Assembly (NCBI GenBank): GCA_013368325.1 | Contig: JAACJK010000002.1 | Coordinates: forward strand, 558,001 to 622,000 | Direction: 5' to 3' | DNA from: Ephemerocybe angulata | Lineage: Eukaryota > Basidiomycota > Agaricomycetes > Agaricales > Psathyrellaceae | Length of the DNA stretch: 64,000 bases | Part shown: positions 32,786-44,165 of the stretch, one piece after another | Position numbering within the stretch: the stretch's first letter is position 1 | Layout: every line of letters starts with the position of its first letter | Program-made: the position numbers and the translations under genes | The notes under the pieces: generated by a model | Database searches by the model: none | Told to the model about the DNA's origin: nothing | The model's input: the letters and a program-made list of their open reading frames with translations, nothing else

Positions 32786-33649
32786 AACTCGTCACTGGAG
32801 AACATGGAGATCGGTACTACGATAAGCCTTTGTTTCAAAGGTTATCTGTTTAACTTCAAGACACAAACACAAGCTATCGCTGCGATGCGCGATGTTCTGT
32901 TCGGTACGCCATTCAGTCCCACAAAGTGCTGTAATTGACCCGCGTACATAGCGTACATGTGCCTTTTATCAGAGGCGGGGGTCGTTCCCGGTACCATCAC
33001 GCCCAGCAGCATCCTTCTTGTCATACAAAACGCAGCAGAGCGCCCGCGAGGCGTGTTAATTGACTTCGACATATCCACGTCTACCAAACATGCCGACAGG
33101 CAAAGCACTCAGGTAAGTCTGGAAACCCTTTCCTCAGTCTAGAATTATTGACTGAGGGTACAGGGTCCTTTGAAGATGTACATGTCCGCCGCTGACCTTG
33201 AGAGTTGCCGCCCGCACAACTGGCACCCTTCTCCTCCTCACGACGAAATGGAAGACCTAGAGTCGGCTCATTACGTCCTCTCTGAGTTGATGTTCGGCTT
33301 TAAAGGCCCGCACAAGTTGGTAGCAGAGCGTCCTGAGATGCTCGTCAAATGGGAAAGAGAGACCTACAGCAATGCCTACGCCAGCAAGCTCGCCTACTTC
33401 TCTGACGAAGACTTGGATACAGAGGACGTTCCGGCCTACTGGAATCCGGCATGCAAGACGCTGCTCTGTGGGCTTCACATGTTGTTAACCCCCGTGGTCA
33501 GGAAGAAACGTAGGCTCGCAAAGCGGTATTGTGAGGAGAAGCGGAAAGCTTTGGAATGCCTTCTCGAGGGCTCCGGTGGTCTATACCAATCCGCTCTCGA
33601 ACTTTTTGAGAAAGCTCTCGTCGAGTTGAGGGATACCGAGGTTGCCTAA
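32786..33649 (+). pseudogene. FunK1 kinase C-lobe remnant A, catalytic motif lost
   Basis: Exons about 32786-32903, 32952-33112 and 33164-33649 splice in phase. The product starts near the kinase hinge (FKGYLFNFKTQTQAIAAMRD), then SEAGVVPGTITPSSILL, which aligns with the usual HRDIS..NIL catalytic loop: His-Arg-Asp is replaced by Pro-Gly-Thr and the metal-binding Asn by Ser. The later GVLIDFDIS matches the DFG-equivalent of FunK1. The helical C-terminus (ESAHYVLSELMFGF...ERETYSNAYASKLAYF) is complete to the TAA. The N-lobe and the N-terminal region are missing and no upstream start fits. It cannot be an active kinase. The open frame is retained in both copies, which may mean recent duplication or use as a scaffold. 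Confidence 0.72.
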
Positions 33650-34133
33650 GCATCGATCGATTCATACGCTCCTCCTCGTGCTTTCACTCCGTCTTGTCTC
33701 GGAAAGCGAGGCTCTCAGGGCGCGGACTTATAGGTCTCTCTGTGCCCTTGGGGCCCAAGGGCACTAGCATTCTATCCCGCGCCTCATCTCTCGCGTTTCC
33801 TCTTCGGCTACCACGCTTTCCTCATTTCGATTCCAAATATCTGTACTATTTTGCACCTCTCCCCTGTACTTTTGCCTTAAAATAAAATAACCAACAACCT
33901 TGTGCGAACCACCTCCAAAGCCACGCACGCAATCGCAATCCTCAAACCATCCATACGCCCAAACAAGCGAACGAACGCACGAACGAACTGCAACTCACCC
34001 CAATCAATACGAAGCCACCCATACCATTCGATGCAACCTAGATAATTCCATTCACAAGTCCAACCTAACATCCGAGTCATCGCAATACACCCATTCCACT
34101 ACTTAAACTTTCCTTCAATCCATCTCCTCCCTC

Positions 34134-36485
34134 CTAGTTCGAAAGCCTCCTCGCAAACTCAATCAAAGCCCTACAAAAAACACAATCAGCATCCCATTCA
34201 TCCACCCGTCCCACTGAACCCTCAACCCCCAACCCACTCAACCCCCGCGCCCCAAAACAAAAACAAAGATAAAAAGAAAAGGAAAGAAAAGAAAAGAAAG
34301 TGAAAGAAAGAAACTCACCGAACAGGCCTCCCAGTCATCCCCTTCTCCTGATACGCCCCCGGGCGCGTCACCTCCATACTCCCCGCAATATCCAGATGCG
34401 CCCACTTGATCTCGCCCTCCTCGAGCCCGGCCACGAACGGCTTCAGGAACAGCGCCGCGGTGGCGCTTCCGGCGGGGAGGCCGCCGTACTATGTGACGTG
34501 ACAGCGGAACGAGCGGGGCGAGACGAGAAGAGACGAGGCGAGGCGAGTGTGCGAAGCGGAAGGAGACGGGAAGAGTGTGCAATGCGAAGTGGAACGAGAC
34601 GAGACGAGGGCGGTGTGCAATGCGAAGCGGAACAAGACCGTCGAGAATGCAAGCGGAAGGAGAAGAGTTAAAAGTCAGTACAGCCTATACCGAGACTGGG
34701 GTAGATGGGAAGAACGACGCACGTTCTGCAAATCAGCATTCGACCCATGAATCTGGGGCAAGTATTCATCGTCCATCGGCATCCTCCAGAACCTATCATG
34801 CTCCAACTGGCCCGCCTCGTAGAGCTGCTGCCACAGCTCGTCCGAGCTCTACCATACCCCACGTCAGTCACAGTTAAAACTATCATCTCTTCCACCTCTC
34901 GAGGAAGAGAGAGGGGGGGGGGGGGAAGGGAGGGGTGGACGTACGGAGATGACGCCCGAGAAGACTTCGCCGACGGCGAAGACCATGGCGCTAGAAAACG
35001 GAGGAAGTGTAAGTATGGAGGCAGAGGGGTGAGGTGTGGGGGACGCGTACTGGGTGAGAGTGGCGACATCGATCAAAGTATGAGGCTTATACTCCGTTGA
35101 GGTGTAGTAGATCGCATCTACACAACAACAATGTCAGCTCGAACTCCACCTCGTTCCTCGTGAAAAGGGAGAAGGGGGAAGAAGGAGAAGGGGAGAAAGG
35201 CGCACCGGAGAGAACGAGGCGACCCTCGGCATCGGTGTTGTCGACCTCGACGGACTTGCCGTTCATAGCGTAGATACTGTCTTCGCATCAGTAGTGCAAT
35301 CAAAGGGGAGGAAGGGGAGGAGACGCACATGTCGCCGGGCTTGGTGGCGCTCGGTCCAGGCATGTTCTCAGTCAAAGGCGTCGTAACAACCAAGTTAATG
35401 CTAAACGGTAATAAATAAAGAAAAGTGTATTAGCTGAGCCGCGAAATTCCGAAGCAAGTGAACGACGTACGGGAGCTGGAGCTTAGCAATCGCGAGCCCA
35501 GCAGAGACGACGGCCGCGGCGCCACCCATGTCGCCCCGCATGAGCTTCATGCCCGCACCGGGCTTCAAGCTGATTCCTCCCGAGTCGAAGGTGATGCCCT
35601 TGCCGACGAAGGCGAGGGGCGCAGCGGTCTTGTCGGCGGCGCCCTTGTAGATGCTATACTAATGTCAGTAGGCTGGGGGACAGAGAAGGGGGTACGAACA
35701 TCTCGAGGAACTTGGCGGGCTCGGAGGTGCCGTGGGTGACAGACAGGAAGACGTTCTGCGCAGTATCAGTATTGAATCTAAGAAAGCAGGTAAGACCGCA
35801 CCATGCCCTTCTCAGCCGCCCACGCCTCGTCCCGCACCACGATCTCCACATTCGCTATCCCCTCAAACTCCCTCCGCACCCTCTCCGTGAAGGCAGTAGG
35901 CGTAATCATATTCGCAGGGTACTCCGCCAGCGTCCGCGCAAGGTTCTGGCTCTGCGCATAGACGACGCCGCGGTCCCACTCCGCCGACGCTTCCACAGGC
36001 GCAAACGCAATCTTATCCCCCGCGGGCTCGGCGTTGCGCGGGTCGAACGGCGACGGCACATTCGTCTTGAGCGTAAACTTGTATAGGGCAAGGTGCGCGG
36101 CGACGGCCGCGGCGTGCGGGTCGAGCGAGGCGTCGACGACCACCTCTTTCACACCCTCAAACGCCTTGAGCTCCTTCACAGCCGCACCCACGCTCTTCCT
36201 CACCAGCTCTCTTTTCACCTCGCTCGCCTTGCTCGAAAAGCCGTCGCCCACAGACGAGATCGTCGTCGTCTTGCTCGCAGGGGTGTTGTAGAACGTCGCC
36301 GTCGCGCCGGCCTTGGGGGCCTTGTCGCCGCTCGGGGTGAGGCTCCAGAGCTGCAGGGGCAGGACGCCGGCGACGGCCTGGCTCGGGGCCGAGGGGTCGA
36401 AGGGGACGATTAGGGCTTGCGAGGTCGACATGCTGCGGGAGAGTGGTGGGAGGAAGCGAGAGGACTGAGATAATCGAGATAGCAT
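34134..36485 (-). CDS. Leucine aminopeptidase (M17 family), copy A
   Basis: Zinc/manganese-dependent aminopeptidase that removes N-terminal residues from peptides. Ten exons: 36485-35802, 35755-35700, 35653-35471, 35400-35329, 35276-35206, 35117-35051, 34990-34945, 34848-34723, 34488-34319, 34170-34134; total 1512 nt, 503 residues, a usual M17 length. The metal and catalytic motifs are present: [20 protein letters not shown] and [12 protein letters not shown]. The first 18 residues ([18 protein letters not shown]) are Arg/Ser-rich without acids, so a mitochondrial form from the first ATG and a cytosolic form from the ATG at 36431 are both plausible. Oddity: the usual TLTG after the NTDAEGR segment reads TLTH across the 34990/35051 junction because of two base changes at the exon end; copy B keeps Gly. 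Substrate preference is not deducible. Confidence 0.88.
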
Positions 36486-36496
36486 CGGATGGAGGA

Positions 36497-38240
36497 GTAT
36501 TAAATACCTAAGGCACTAGACGTAATTATTTCTCTTCTCCTTTAAGTGACCTTCCCGATTTACCGAGCCCTGGAGCCCGAATCTCTATCTTCTTCCGAGT
36601 CACGCATCGACCACTGAAGGTTGTAGTGAGCAGATAGTATAGCAGGTCCGAGTGCTATGTATATACTTCTCTCTGTAGCGCCCGCACGATATACAAAGAT
36701 AGGTACATACATATTGTGATTTGACATTTTTTAGTTGAGCATCTCGATCCTCGGCGGTCGCTCGCTGGCTCCTCCGACTTCTCAAGCTCAAGGGCCACTC
36801 GCAAGGTCCTTCAATGTACGTAATTTTGAGGACCATCTGAAATCAGTTGTGAGATATTTCCGACTGTACGGAGCCTACTCCGTCTGTAGGCGAGCATGCA
36901 TTCCGACGGTACTTATGCTCCCCCAAACGATAGGCGCTGGCTTTCATGACAACATGTCACCAATAGGCCTGATTGGAAGTAAACAAGGACAAATACCCCC
37001 AAAATGTGTGGCGGCATGCCGCCCGACCTTGCGATTGTCCCAACTTCCATGTCGTCTCCAACCCGGAATCTGGTAACCTCCCCACCCATGGCGATACAGC
37101 TCGGTGTGGCCCAACTTGTGCAACTTAAATCGACAAAGACACGGTATATTGCCTGCGAATTCCAAGGTCATGACTGCGCATCCAGTTTCTGTGGCGACCC
37201 TCGGGTCAAGTGCGCTATTTTGGTGTATTCCCTGCTGCGCACTCGGAAGAAAATCTAGGCGACGGTCGCCGATGGATTATTCGTCGCGTCAACACCTTTT
37301 CGCGGCCTTTTATTGTACACATTAGAACTGGATGCTGTTGATTGCAGACTGTAGACTTTTACGTCGTTGTATGTCTATAGACAGCTGATTTGAACGTCCT
37401 CTCGGCTGCAAGAGGAAGGCTAGGAACGTCCGTTGGACGGCTAATTCTAAGAGGCAAGCTCGAGACCATGCTTGAGGAAGTGGAGGAGGAAGACGATGAG
37501 GAGGAGGATGAGGATGAGGAGGAAGAGGACGAGAAGGAAGAGGAGGAAGAGGAGGAAGCGGAGGAGGAGGAGGAGAAGAGCAATGTTTAGAATGACGAGC
37601 AAGTGACAACTGTAGCGTTAGTACTCATGCATAGCTGTCGTTTGCTTTAATCCATTTATTCCATCCAACTACATGACTAACCACCACCATCGAATTTTGA
37701 GTAAGTCCTTTCTCCTCCCCTCGGCGCCGAGTTCGCCTACAAAACAGTGCCGATGCACATAAAAACATTACCTGCCGCCGTTGCGCACCATTCCGTTGTC
37801 GTAGCCACCGATTTTTCTTTTCGCATACTTCAGAAGGCCAATGCGGCCAATGAAAGGGGTGCGAGCGGCTTCTACTCCTCAACCACTCTTCGTATAGCCC
37901 CTACATGGTGGACAGCCTACGGGACAAAGACCTGGAGCGGCGTCGAAGACGACCCCACCGTGTTGAGCTCGTCGAGGGTGACGTGGGGCATGGAAACGCC
38001 GATTCGCTGGCCGTGCGTCCGTGCGTGGAAACAGTTGCGGTGAAATCTCAGTATCACCATGCGTTACTTGCTTGGCACCGGCATCCAGAGGCCGAGCCCA
38101 TCAGCATGAAATGATGCAAAGGGCATCGTTTAGCGCCCAGCTGTTAGAAGCCGTTAGTTGGCCGTTAGACCGCAGGCTCAGCACCAGCTGGCGCGCGCCT
38201 CCTGAGAGTACCTCGGCGTAAAAGACGCACAGCACCGAAA
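36497..38240. other. Intergenic; Glu-coding GAG-rich microsatellite at 37480-37577
   Basis: No gene is supported. The plus frame 37390-37590 would encode a chain that is almost pure Glu/Asp in its second half, produced by GAG/GAA/GAT repeats at 37480-37577; I treat it as a microsatellite. Other frames are short and overlapping. Confidence 0.4.
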
Positions 38241-38244
38241 AGCT

Positions 38245-38465
38245 GTTACGAAAATGCTCTACTCAAGTCATTGGTACACTGTCGGGTCCCTCCGATACAC
38301 GAAGAACCCCGTCCCCGTCGAGATGAGAAACTGCCGCCTATATGTCGTCTCGCGATCGAGACCCCGGAGCACGCACTTTTTGAATGCACAAGTGACCCTG
38401 GTTCAGGCGCAATCATGCTGATAAAATCATCTAACACGGTACGGAGGCCACAAATCTTCAGATAT
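38245..38465 (+). pseudogene. Possible LINE 3' remnant (zinc-knuckle-like)
   Basis: The frame at 38271 reads PPICRLAIETPEHALFEC, which resembles the Cys/His-rich ETPEH-x-LFEC segment found after the reverse transcriptase in many fungal non-LTR elements. Only about 70 codons remain and no other retroelement motif is nearby, so this is a tentative call. Confidence 0.4.
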
Positions 38466-39055
38466 CGCAAATACAGGACACTGCACAACTGATGCCAATT
38501 GCCATAATCTGTCTCCCTCACTCAATGAACATTGCAGCAGAATATCTGCGGAACGTAAACCTGCTACCCAATGAGCATCCTTTAACGTACCCGCATAACT
38601 CAACTAAGCTGCTATAGTCACCAGATGGGGAGAACGTGGGTAGAGTAGCATAGTAGGTAGCAGCTTTATCTAGATCCATGTATGAACTCCACGCCGGCTC
38701 GGCTTCTGAAGGATGGACAATCCAAGGGATCAGTCGCCTTCAGCCCCGGGTCGGTTCCAGGCTGATGAGGTTGGAGAGTTCCCTCATAATCAGCCTGGGG
38801 GCCGATGGTCAGTAGTGGCCCCCTGTCGACCTTAGAAATATACACACACACACCCACTAGTCCCCACAAATTCGTGGAGGTCATGTCATTCAACAATATG
38901 TGGTGTGATATATACTTAACCGTCCCCTTCGTAATTCCTTATTTAGGTATACGCAGCTTTACTATCGCTATACCACGATGCAACGCGCACACTTTTTCAA
39001 ACCAATCTTGTATCCAATCACAGCAATACTCACCTATACCCATATACGTCCCCTA

Positions 39056-39632
39056 AAATTCCAACAGACTTGAAGTGTGACAGTACCCTCCAGTGTGTCG
39101 TTAGCTGAGGCATGCTGAGCAGTCTGAAGCTGAACGTCCACAATTTTCAAGGAAGGGTCGTGGGCATCTCCGCTTAGTCTCACTCAGCAGCTCACTTTTG
39201 GACATTGATGCGAAAATCGTGAGGCTAAGTTCAACAAAAGCTCCTGCTCATTCTGCATCTACTTATCCCTTGTGACCTAGATAGAGAGGTCAACTCGTAT
39301 GCGCGTTCCTTTCCGTACTAGTCTTGAACAGACTCCTTCATATCCTTGTTGCCAGTGGCTTGGGCAGAGTTGGGACTGAGACGTTGGCGCCTATCGATTA
39401 TCGCCGATCCACTGTCTGGTTTGGTTCCAACACCCACTATACGCTGAATCGATATCACCAGACCATGAGCTCGCAACCCCCACTGCCACACACCTACCTG
39501 GTAACAGCTGTATTGTGAGAACTCAGTGATGCCGGCATGCGGCACCGTCCCACCGCGAGGCGATTGTGGCTCAAAACGGGCTCAAAAGCTCCTTGAACCC
39601 AACCTTGACCACGCTTATTACTCTCGTATCTA
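39056..39632. repeat. Segmental duplication unit B, left part
   Basis: Matches the start of unit A at 32474 (AAAATTCCAACAGACTTG) and again near its end (GCTCAAAAGCTCCTTGA, compare 32722-32745). It is cut from the rest of unit B by the copia element; the copia target duplication ATCTA is its last five bases. Confidence 0.8.
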
Positions 39633-40035
39633 TGTTGAAGTACAATGCACATGTCTCCATGGCTCGCCCATTGTTCTCTTCACCTTCACATAGGCGCTGA
39701 CTCTTTCAAACTTTTCTATTGTTCTAATGCTTCTTTGTTCTATATATATCCACGATCACATTGTTCATTCATTCCATTGTTTCACATATATCACACAGCA
39801 TTGTTCTCACTTCTATTGTTCCATATTCGTACGTACTTTATTGTTCTCCCGATATGGATCGTCTATTGTTCCACACAGTATATAGTCTACACTGCAAGTG
39901 GGTAGTTCCCTTATCGAACTATCTCCCACTTGCAGGTGCGTCATGCTGTATTTCTCTTTATCTAACTTAACTAATATATCGAACTATCTCCCACTTGCAG
40001 TGGCTTCAACGACTTATAAACTTAGCAGTTTATCA
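39633..40035 (+). repeat. Copia 5' LTR (403 bp)
   Basis: Starts TGTTGAAG and ends TTTATCA. Nearly identical to the 3' LTR apart from an 11-bp repeat present only in the latter. It contains a short direct repeat (ATCGAACTATCTCCCACTTG) near its end. Confidence 0.95.
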
Positions 40036-40061
40036 AGTTATGAGCCCCGGGCTCCTCTGAT
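40036..40061 (+). promoter_or_regulatory. Primer binding site, initiator tRNA-Met half type
   Basis: Directly after the 5' LTR, AGTTATGAGCCCCGGGC is complementary to an anticodon stem-loop of initiator tRNA-Met type (GGGCTCATAAC, CAU anticodon) rather than to a tRNA 3' end. Priming by a 5' tRNA-Met half-molecule is known for Drosophila copia. The fungal tRNA sequence was not available to confirm the rest of the pairing. Confidence 0.6.
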
Positions 40062-42694
40062 ACACGACACCACACGTTATCAGACACCGCGTTCTATACG
40101 CTATCACTGCCCACTCATCACTCTTCACTCGGTCACACCTCGCTCCATCACAGCTTCGTGTCGTTCATCGACGCCTTGCTCCAGCTCCACATCACACGCC
40201 CAGCCGCGTGTTTGATCTCGCTTCCGCTATCTCGGAGTTATACTCCTCTTAGCATTCCCTCACTACTGTGGTGATTTTCGCCCAGAAGTTCCCCTTCTTC
40301 CCTCTCCCTCACACATCGTCAATCGATCTCCACCATGTCCTTGTCCAACGAAACCACCACTTCGCCCGTTCACCTCAACGTCTACACCGTCCAGGAATGG
40401 AAGCATGTATGCATCAACAAGGCGCTTGAGTACGATGCCTATGACATCCTCATGGGCATCGAGCCGGAACCAACCACCTCGGATGTTCGCACCATCCAGA
40501 GCTTCCGTGGTCGCCGCTCGAAGCTTGTTGGCTACATTCGCTCCACCCTCGACGCCTCTCAGACTGAGACCCTCCTCTCCGATGTCGCCATCCTCGATCT
40601 CCCTGGCACCTGGACCACGCTCCTTGGCCAATACGAGGCCAAGAACTCCAGCTCCCGCATCACCATCCTCCAAGAACTCATCTCCCTCCGCATGAAGTCC
40701 TCTGGCTTTGAGGACGAGTCTTACCAAGACTTTGGCTCGCGGGCCGTCGCCCTTGGTGCACGCCTCACTTCACTGCTTCCCCCTGGTCCGTACATGACAA
40801 AGGGGAAGTCCTCAGAGCTGAACGTCAAGGTTGGAGACGCCACGGAGAAACGAATGGTGTACAGCGAGCTACCAGAGTGGTTCACAGGCTACACCGCAGC
40901 GCACCTCGCTCGCGACATCTCCGCAGCCATGATCGTCATCGGGCTCGGAAAGGATGATGAACTCCTTCGCCACACACTCAACCACATCTCCACCACCGAT
41001 GGTGAAACCGACCCCTCTGAGATCCTCGAGCACCTTCGCAAAGCCGACTCCCTTGCTCGCAATACCTCCCTCGCTGCTGGTACCTCCTCTGCCGCTCTTC
41101 AGGCTTCGTCCAAGCCCAAGAAGACCTACAAGTGCAAGTACCATCGCTCCAACTCGCACACCAACGAGGAGTGTCGCTTCCAGAATGGAAAGGCTCAGGT
41201 CGCTGAAGTCGCTCCCCAGTCTCCTGCCACGCCGCAGGAGAGGGCCCTCATGGCACAGGTCGCTCACATCGCAAGTCCTCTCACCCGTCAGACTCCCTCT
41301 ACACCCACTGACTCATCATGGAACACAGACTCAGGAGCTTCCTCACATATGACACCCCATCGCGAGTGGATCCGTAACATGGTCAGGGTGAAGGTCCCCA
41401 TCAAACTCGCTAATCACGAGATTGTATGGGCGATCGGGATGGGTACTGTGTACTTTACACCGAGGATCAATGGGAGGACCGGGCAGACTGTCGTGTTCGA
41501 GAATGTACTATATGTCCCTGATTTGCAATCCAACCTCTTCTCTCTTCTATACGTCGTTCGTCACTGCGGAGTCCGGATCGTCATCGAAGACTCCACACTA
41601 GAGTTCTTCAAGAAGGGTCAGCTAATCCTAACAGCTACCATTCGCGGAACCACTGGCACTCTCGACGGAACCACGCTGATAAACACACAGTCAGCAGTGT
41701 TCTTCACGACGAAGGTAGACAAGGAGCTGCTCCATCAGCGACTTGGCCACATAGGCAAGGATCGTCTAGACACACTCCTTCGACAGGAGCTAGGCACAGG
41801 GATACTCGTCAAGGACGGTACTACGATGAAGGACTTCTGCAACGACTGCATCGCAGGGAAGCAGCACCGAGACCCCTTCCCTTCTCTCTCTCAGCATCGT
41901 GCCAACGGACTCCTCGATCGAATCCACTCCGACGTCCACGGACCACTACCACGAACACCATCTGGTTTCGAGTACTGGGTCACCTTCATCGACGACTATT
42001 CCCGCTTCAAACGAGTATACGCTCTAAAGCGCAAGTCAGAGGTGTTCCAGAAGTTCCAGGAGTTTGTCGCTGAGTGCGAACGAGTACACGGGTTAAAGGT
42101 CAAGGAGCTTCGAGATGACAAAGGGGGTGAATATATTGGGAACGACTTCGCAAAATGGTGCACAGATCGCGGTATCACACGCCAACACACAGTCAAGGCG
42201 ACACCGCAGCAGAATGGTGTGGCTGAATGCCTCAACCGCACTCTCGCTGAAGGTGTCATTGCCATGCTTAACCAAGCAAAGCTCTCTGCATCCTTCTGGG
42301 CACAGGCTGTGTTGTATCTCACCGACATTTTGAACGCCACACCCTCATCAGCACTCTCCAAAACCACATCCTACGAGGTCTGGCACAAGCAGAAACCTGA
42401 CTTGTCCATCTATCGAGTCTTCGGCTGCCGAGCTTTCGTTAACATCGCTCGGAAGGATCGCAAGAACCTCCAATCTCACACGGAGCCTTGCATCTTCATT
42501 GGCTTTGAAACAGGCTACAAAGGATGGAGGTGCTACAATCCTATCACGAAGAAGGCACACATCTCACGTGACATCATCTTTGATGAGAACACATTCCCTG
42601 GTCTCTCGACCACTACGCCGGCACCGGCACACACACCCATTGGCCTTGGGGATATCTGGCCTGACCTCGAGGATGAGGACGATGACACACCGCC

Positions 42695-42915
42695 TCCTGC
42701 ACCTCCTGCACCTCCTGCACCTCCTGCACCTCTCGCACCTCTCGCACCTCCTGTACCTCCTGCACCTCCTGCACCTCCTGCACCTCCTGCACCTCCTGCA
42801 CCTCCACGAGCACCTCCATCAGACGAGGACTCATCTGACGAGGACGACGAGGACGACGAGGATGATGAGGATGATGAGGATGGCGAGGATGATGAGGACG
42901 ATGATGATGAGGACA
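42695..42915 (+). repeat. CCTGCACCT and GAC/GAT repeat tract inside copia pol
   Basis: About a dozen copies of CCTGCACCT (encoding Pro-Ala-Pro) are followed by a GAC/GAG/GAT run encoding an acidic stretch. It forms the integrase to reverse transcriptase linker and is likely length-variable between copies. Confidence 0.85.
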
Positions 42916-44165
42916 ACAGCGGTGCCCAACAGGCACCACCACATACACCTTCCCAAACCATGGACCTGAAAGCTCTCGGCAAGCAAACAGCGTCTCGTCC
43001 ACAGTTCCACCTGACTTCACCTACCTCGCCTACACCTAAAGCTGAGCCACAAAAGTCTACTCCTCCTACATCGCCTGAACGTCCTATCCCTGCTCCCACG
43101 TTTCCTGCTCCTCCTCCTCCTGCACCTGCTCCTGTCCCTCGGAAACCCATTACCCAGCCAATGGTGGCACAAGGCTCGCGCCCTGTCCGCCAGAAAGCAG
43201 TCCCTGATTACTTCAAACTAACTGGGGGTACGAGGCGAACGACCAAACCAGTTGCACGACGTCAAGGGGGTGAACCGCCAGCGGATCAAGGGGGTGACAA
43301 GGATGATGAAAATCCGTTTAATCCGCCACCTCTCACAGCGCAGGACTTCGAAGACGAAGACAATGGGGACAACGACAATGTCGACCTTGAAAGAGCTCTA
43401 TTCGCCACTCCTATCATGCAAGCCCTCATGGACGTCTATGACATAGGAGAATACATCCCCGCTGATGAAGCTGTGGAAATGGTTCTCATGATGGCCACTG
43501 ACAAGATGGAACATGCTTTCGGAGCTGCTACACAGCCAGAAGATTCCCCACGCAGCTGGAAAGAAGCTATGTCTCGACCAGACCATGAGTTCTGGGCTGC
43601 TGCATGTCAAACGGAGATGGACGCACTCATCGCCAACGGCACTTGGGAAATCGTCAAGCTACCAGACGATAGGAAGGCAATTGGCTCTCGATGGGTATTC
43701 CTTATCAAGCGCAAGTCCGATGGCACCATCGACCGCTACAAGGCACGCCTCGTCGCTAAAGGCTACTCCCAACAACCTGGTGTCGACTACGACCAAATCT
43801 TCTCTCCTACTGCTCATCTCACTGCCCTTCGTTCCGCTCTTGCTAAAGCAGCCATGAACGGGGAATACATCGAGTCCATCGATGTCTCCAACGCATACCT
43901 CAACGGCGAGATCGAAGACAAGTACGAGGTCTACATGACTCAACCTGAGGGTTTTGAAATCAGAGGCCCCAACGGAGCGAAATGGGTCTGCCGCCTCAAG
44001 AAGGGTATCTATGGCCTGAAACAGAGCGGACGACTGTGGTATCAGAAGCTAGCAGCGGAACTCGAACGATTGGGATTCACCCAGATCAAAACAGATCCCA
44101 GCTTCTACGTATGGGAAGCCGATGGTATCCGAATCACTCTACCAGTATTCATCGATGACATCACC

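Larger units (their letters stand above)
32474..36496. repeat. Segmental duplication, unit A
   Basis: Begins at AAAATTCCAACAGACTTG, shared with 39056 in unit B, and runs through the kinase C-lobe remnant and the aminopeptidase gene to about 10 bp past its start codon, where similarity to units B and C ends. The unit B counterpart is 39056-39632 plus 48226-52476. Coding segments are highly similar, non-coding ones moderately. Confidence 0.85.

Noticed and set aside
37390..37590. Glu-rich 66-codon ORF
   Set aside because: The acidic half is a GAG microsatellite; no splice or conservation evidence for a gene.
42533..43150. Gly/Ser-rich minus-strand ORF of 205 codons
   Set aside because: Created by the Pro-Ala and acidic repeats of the copia linker read backwards.
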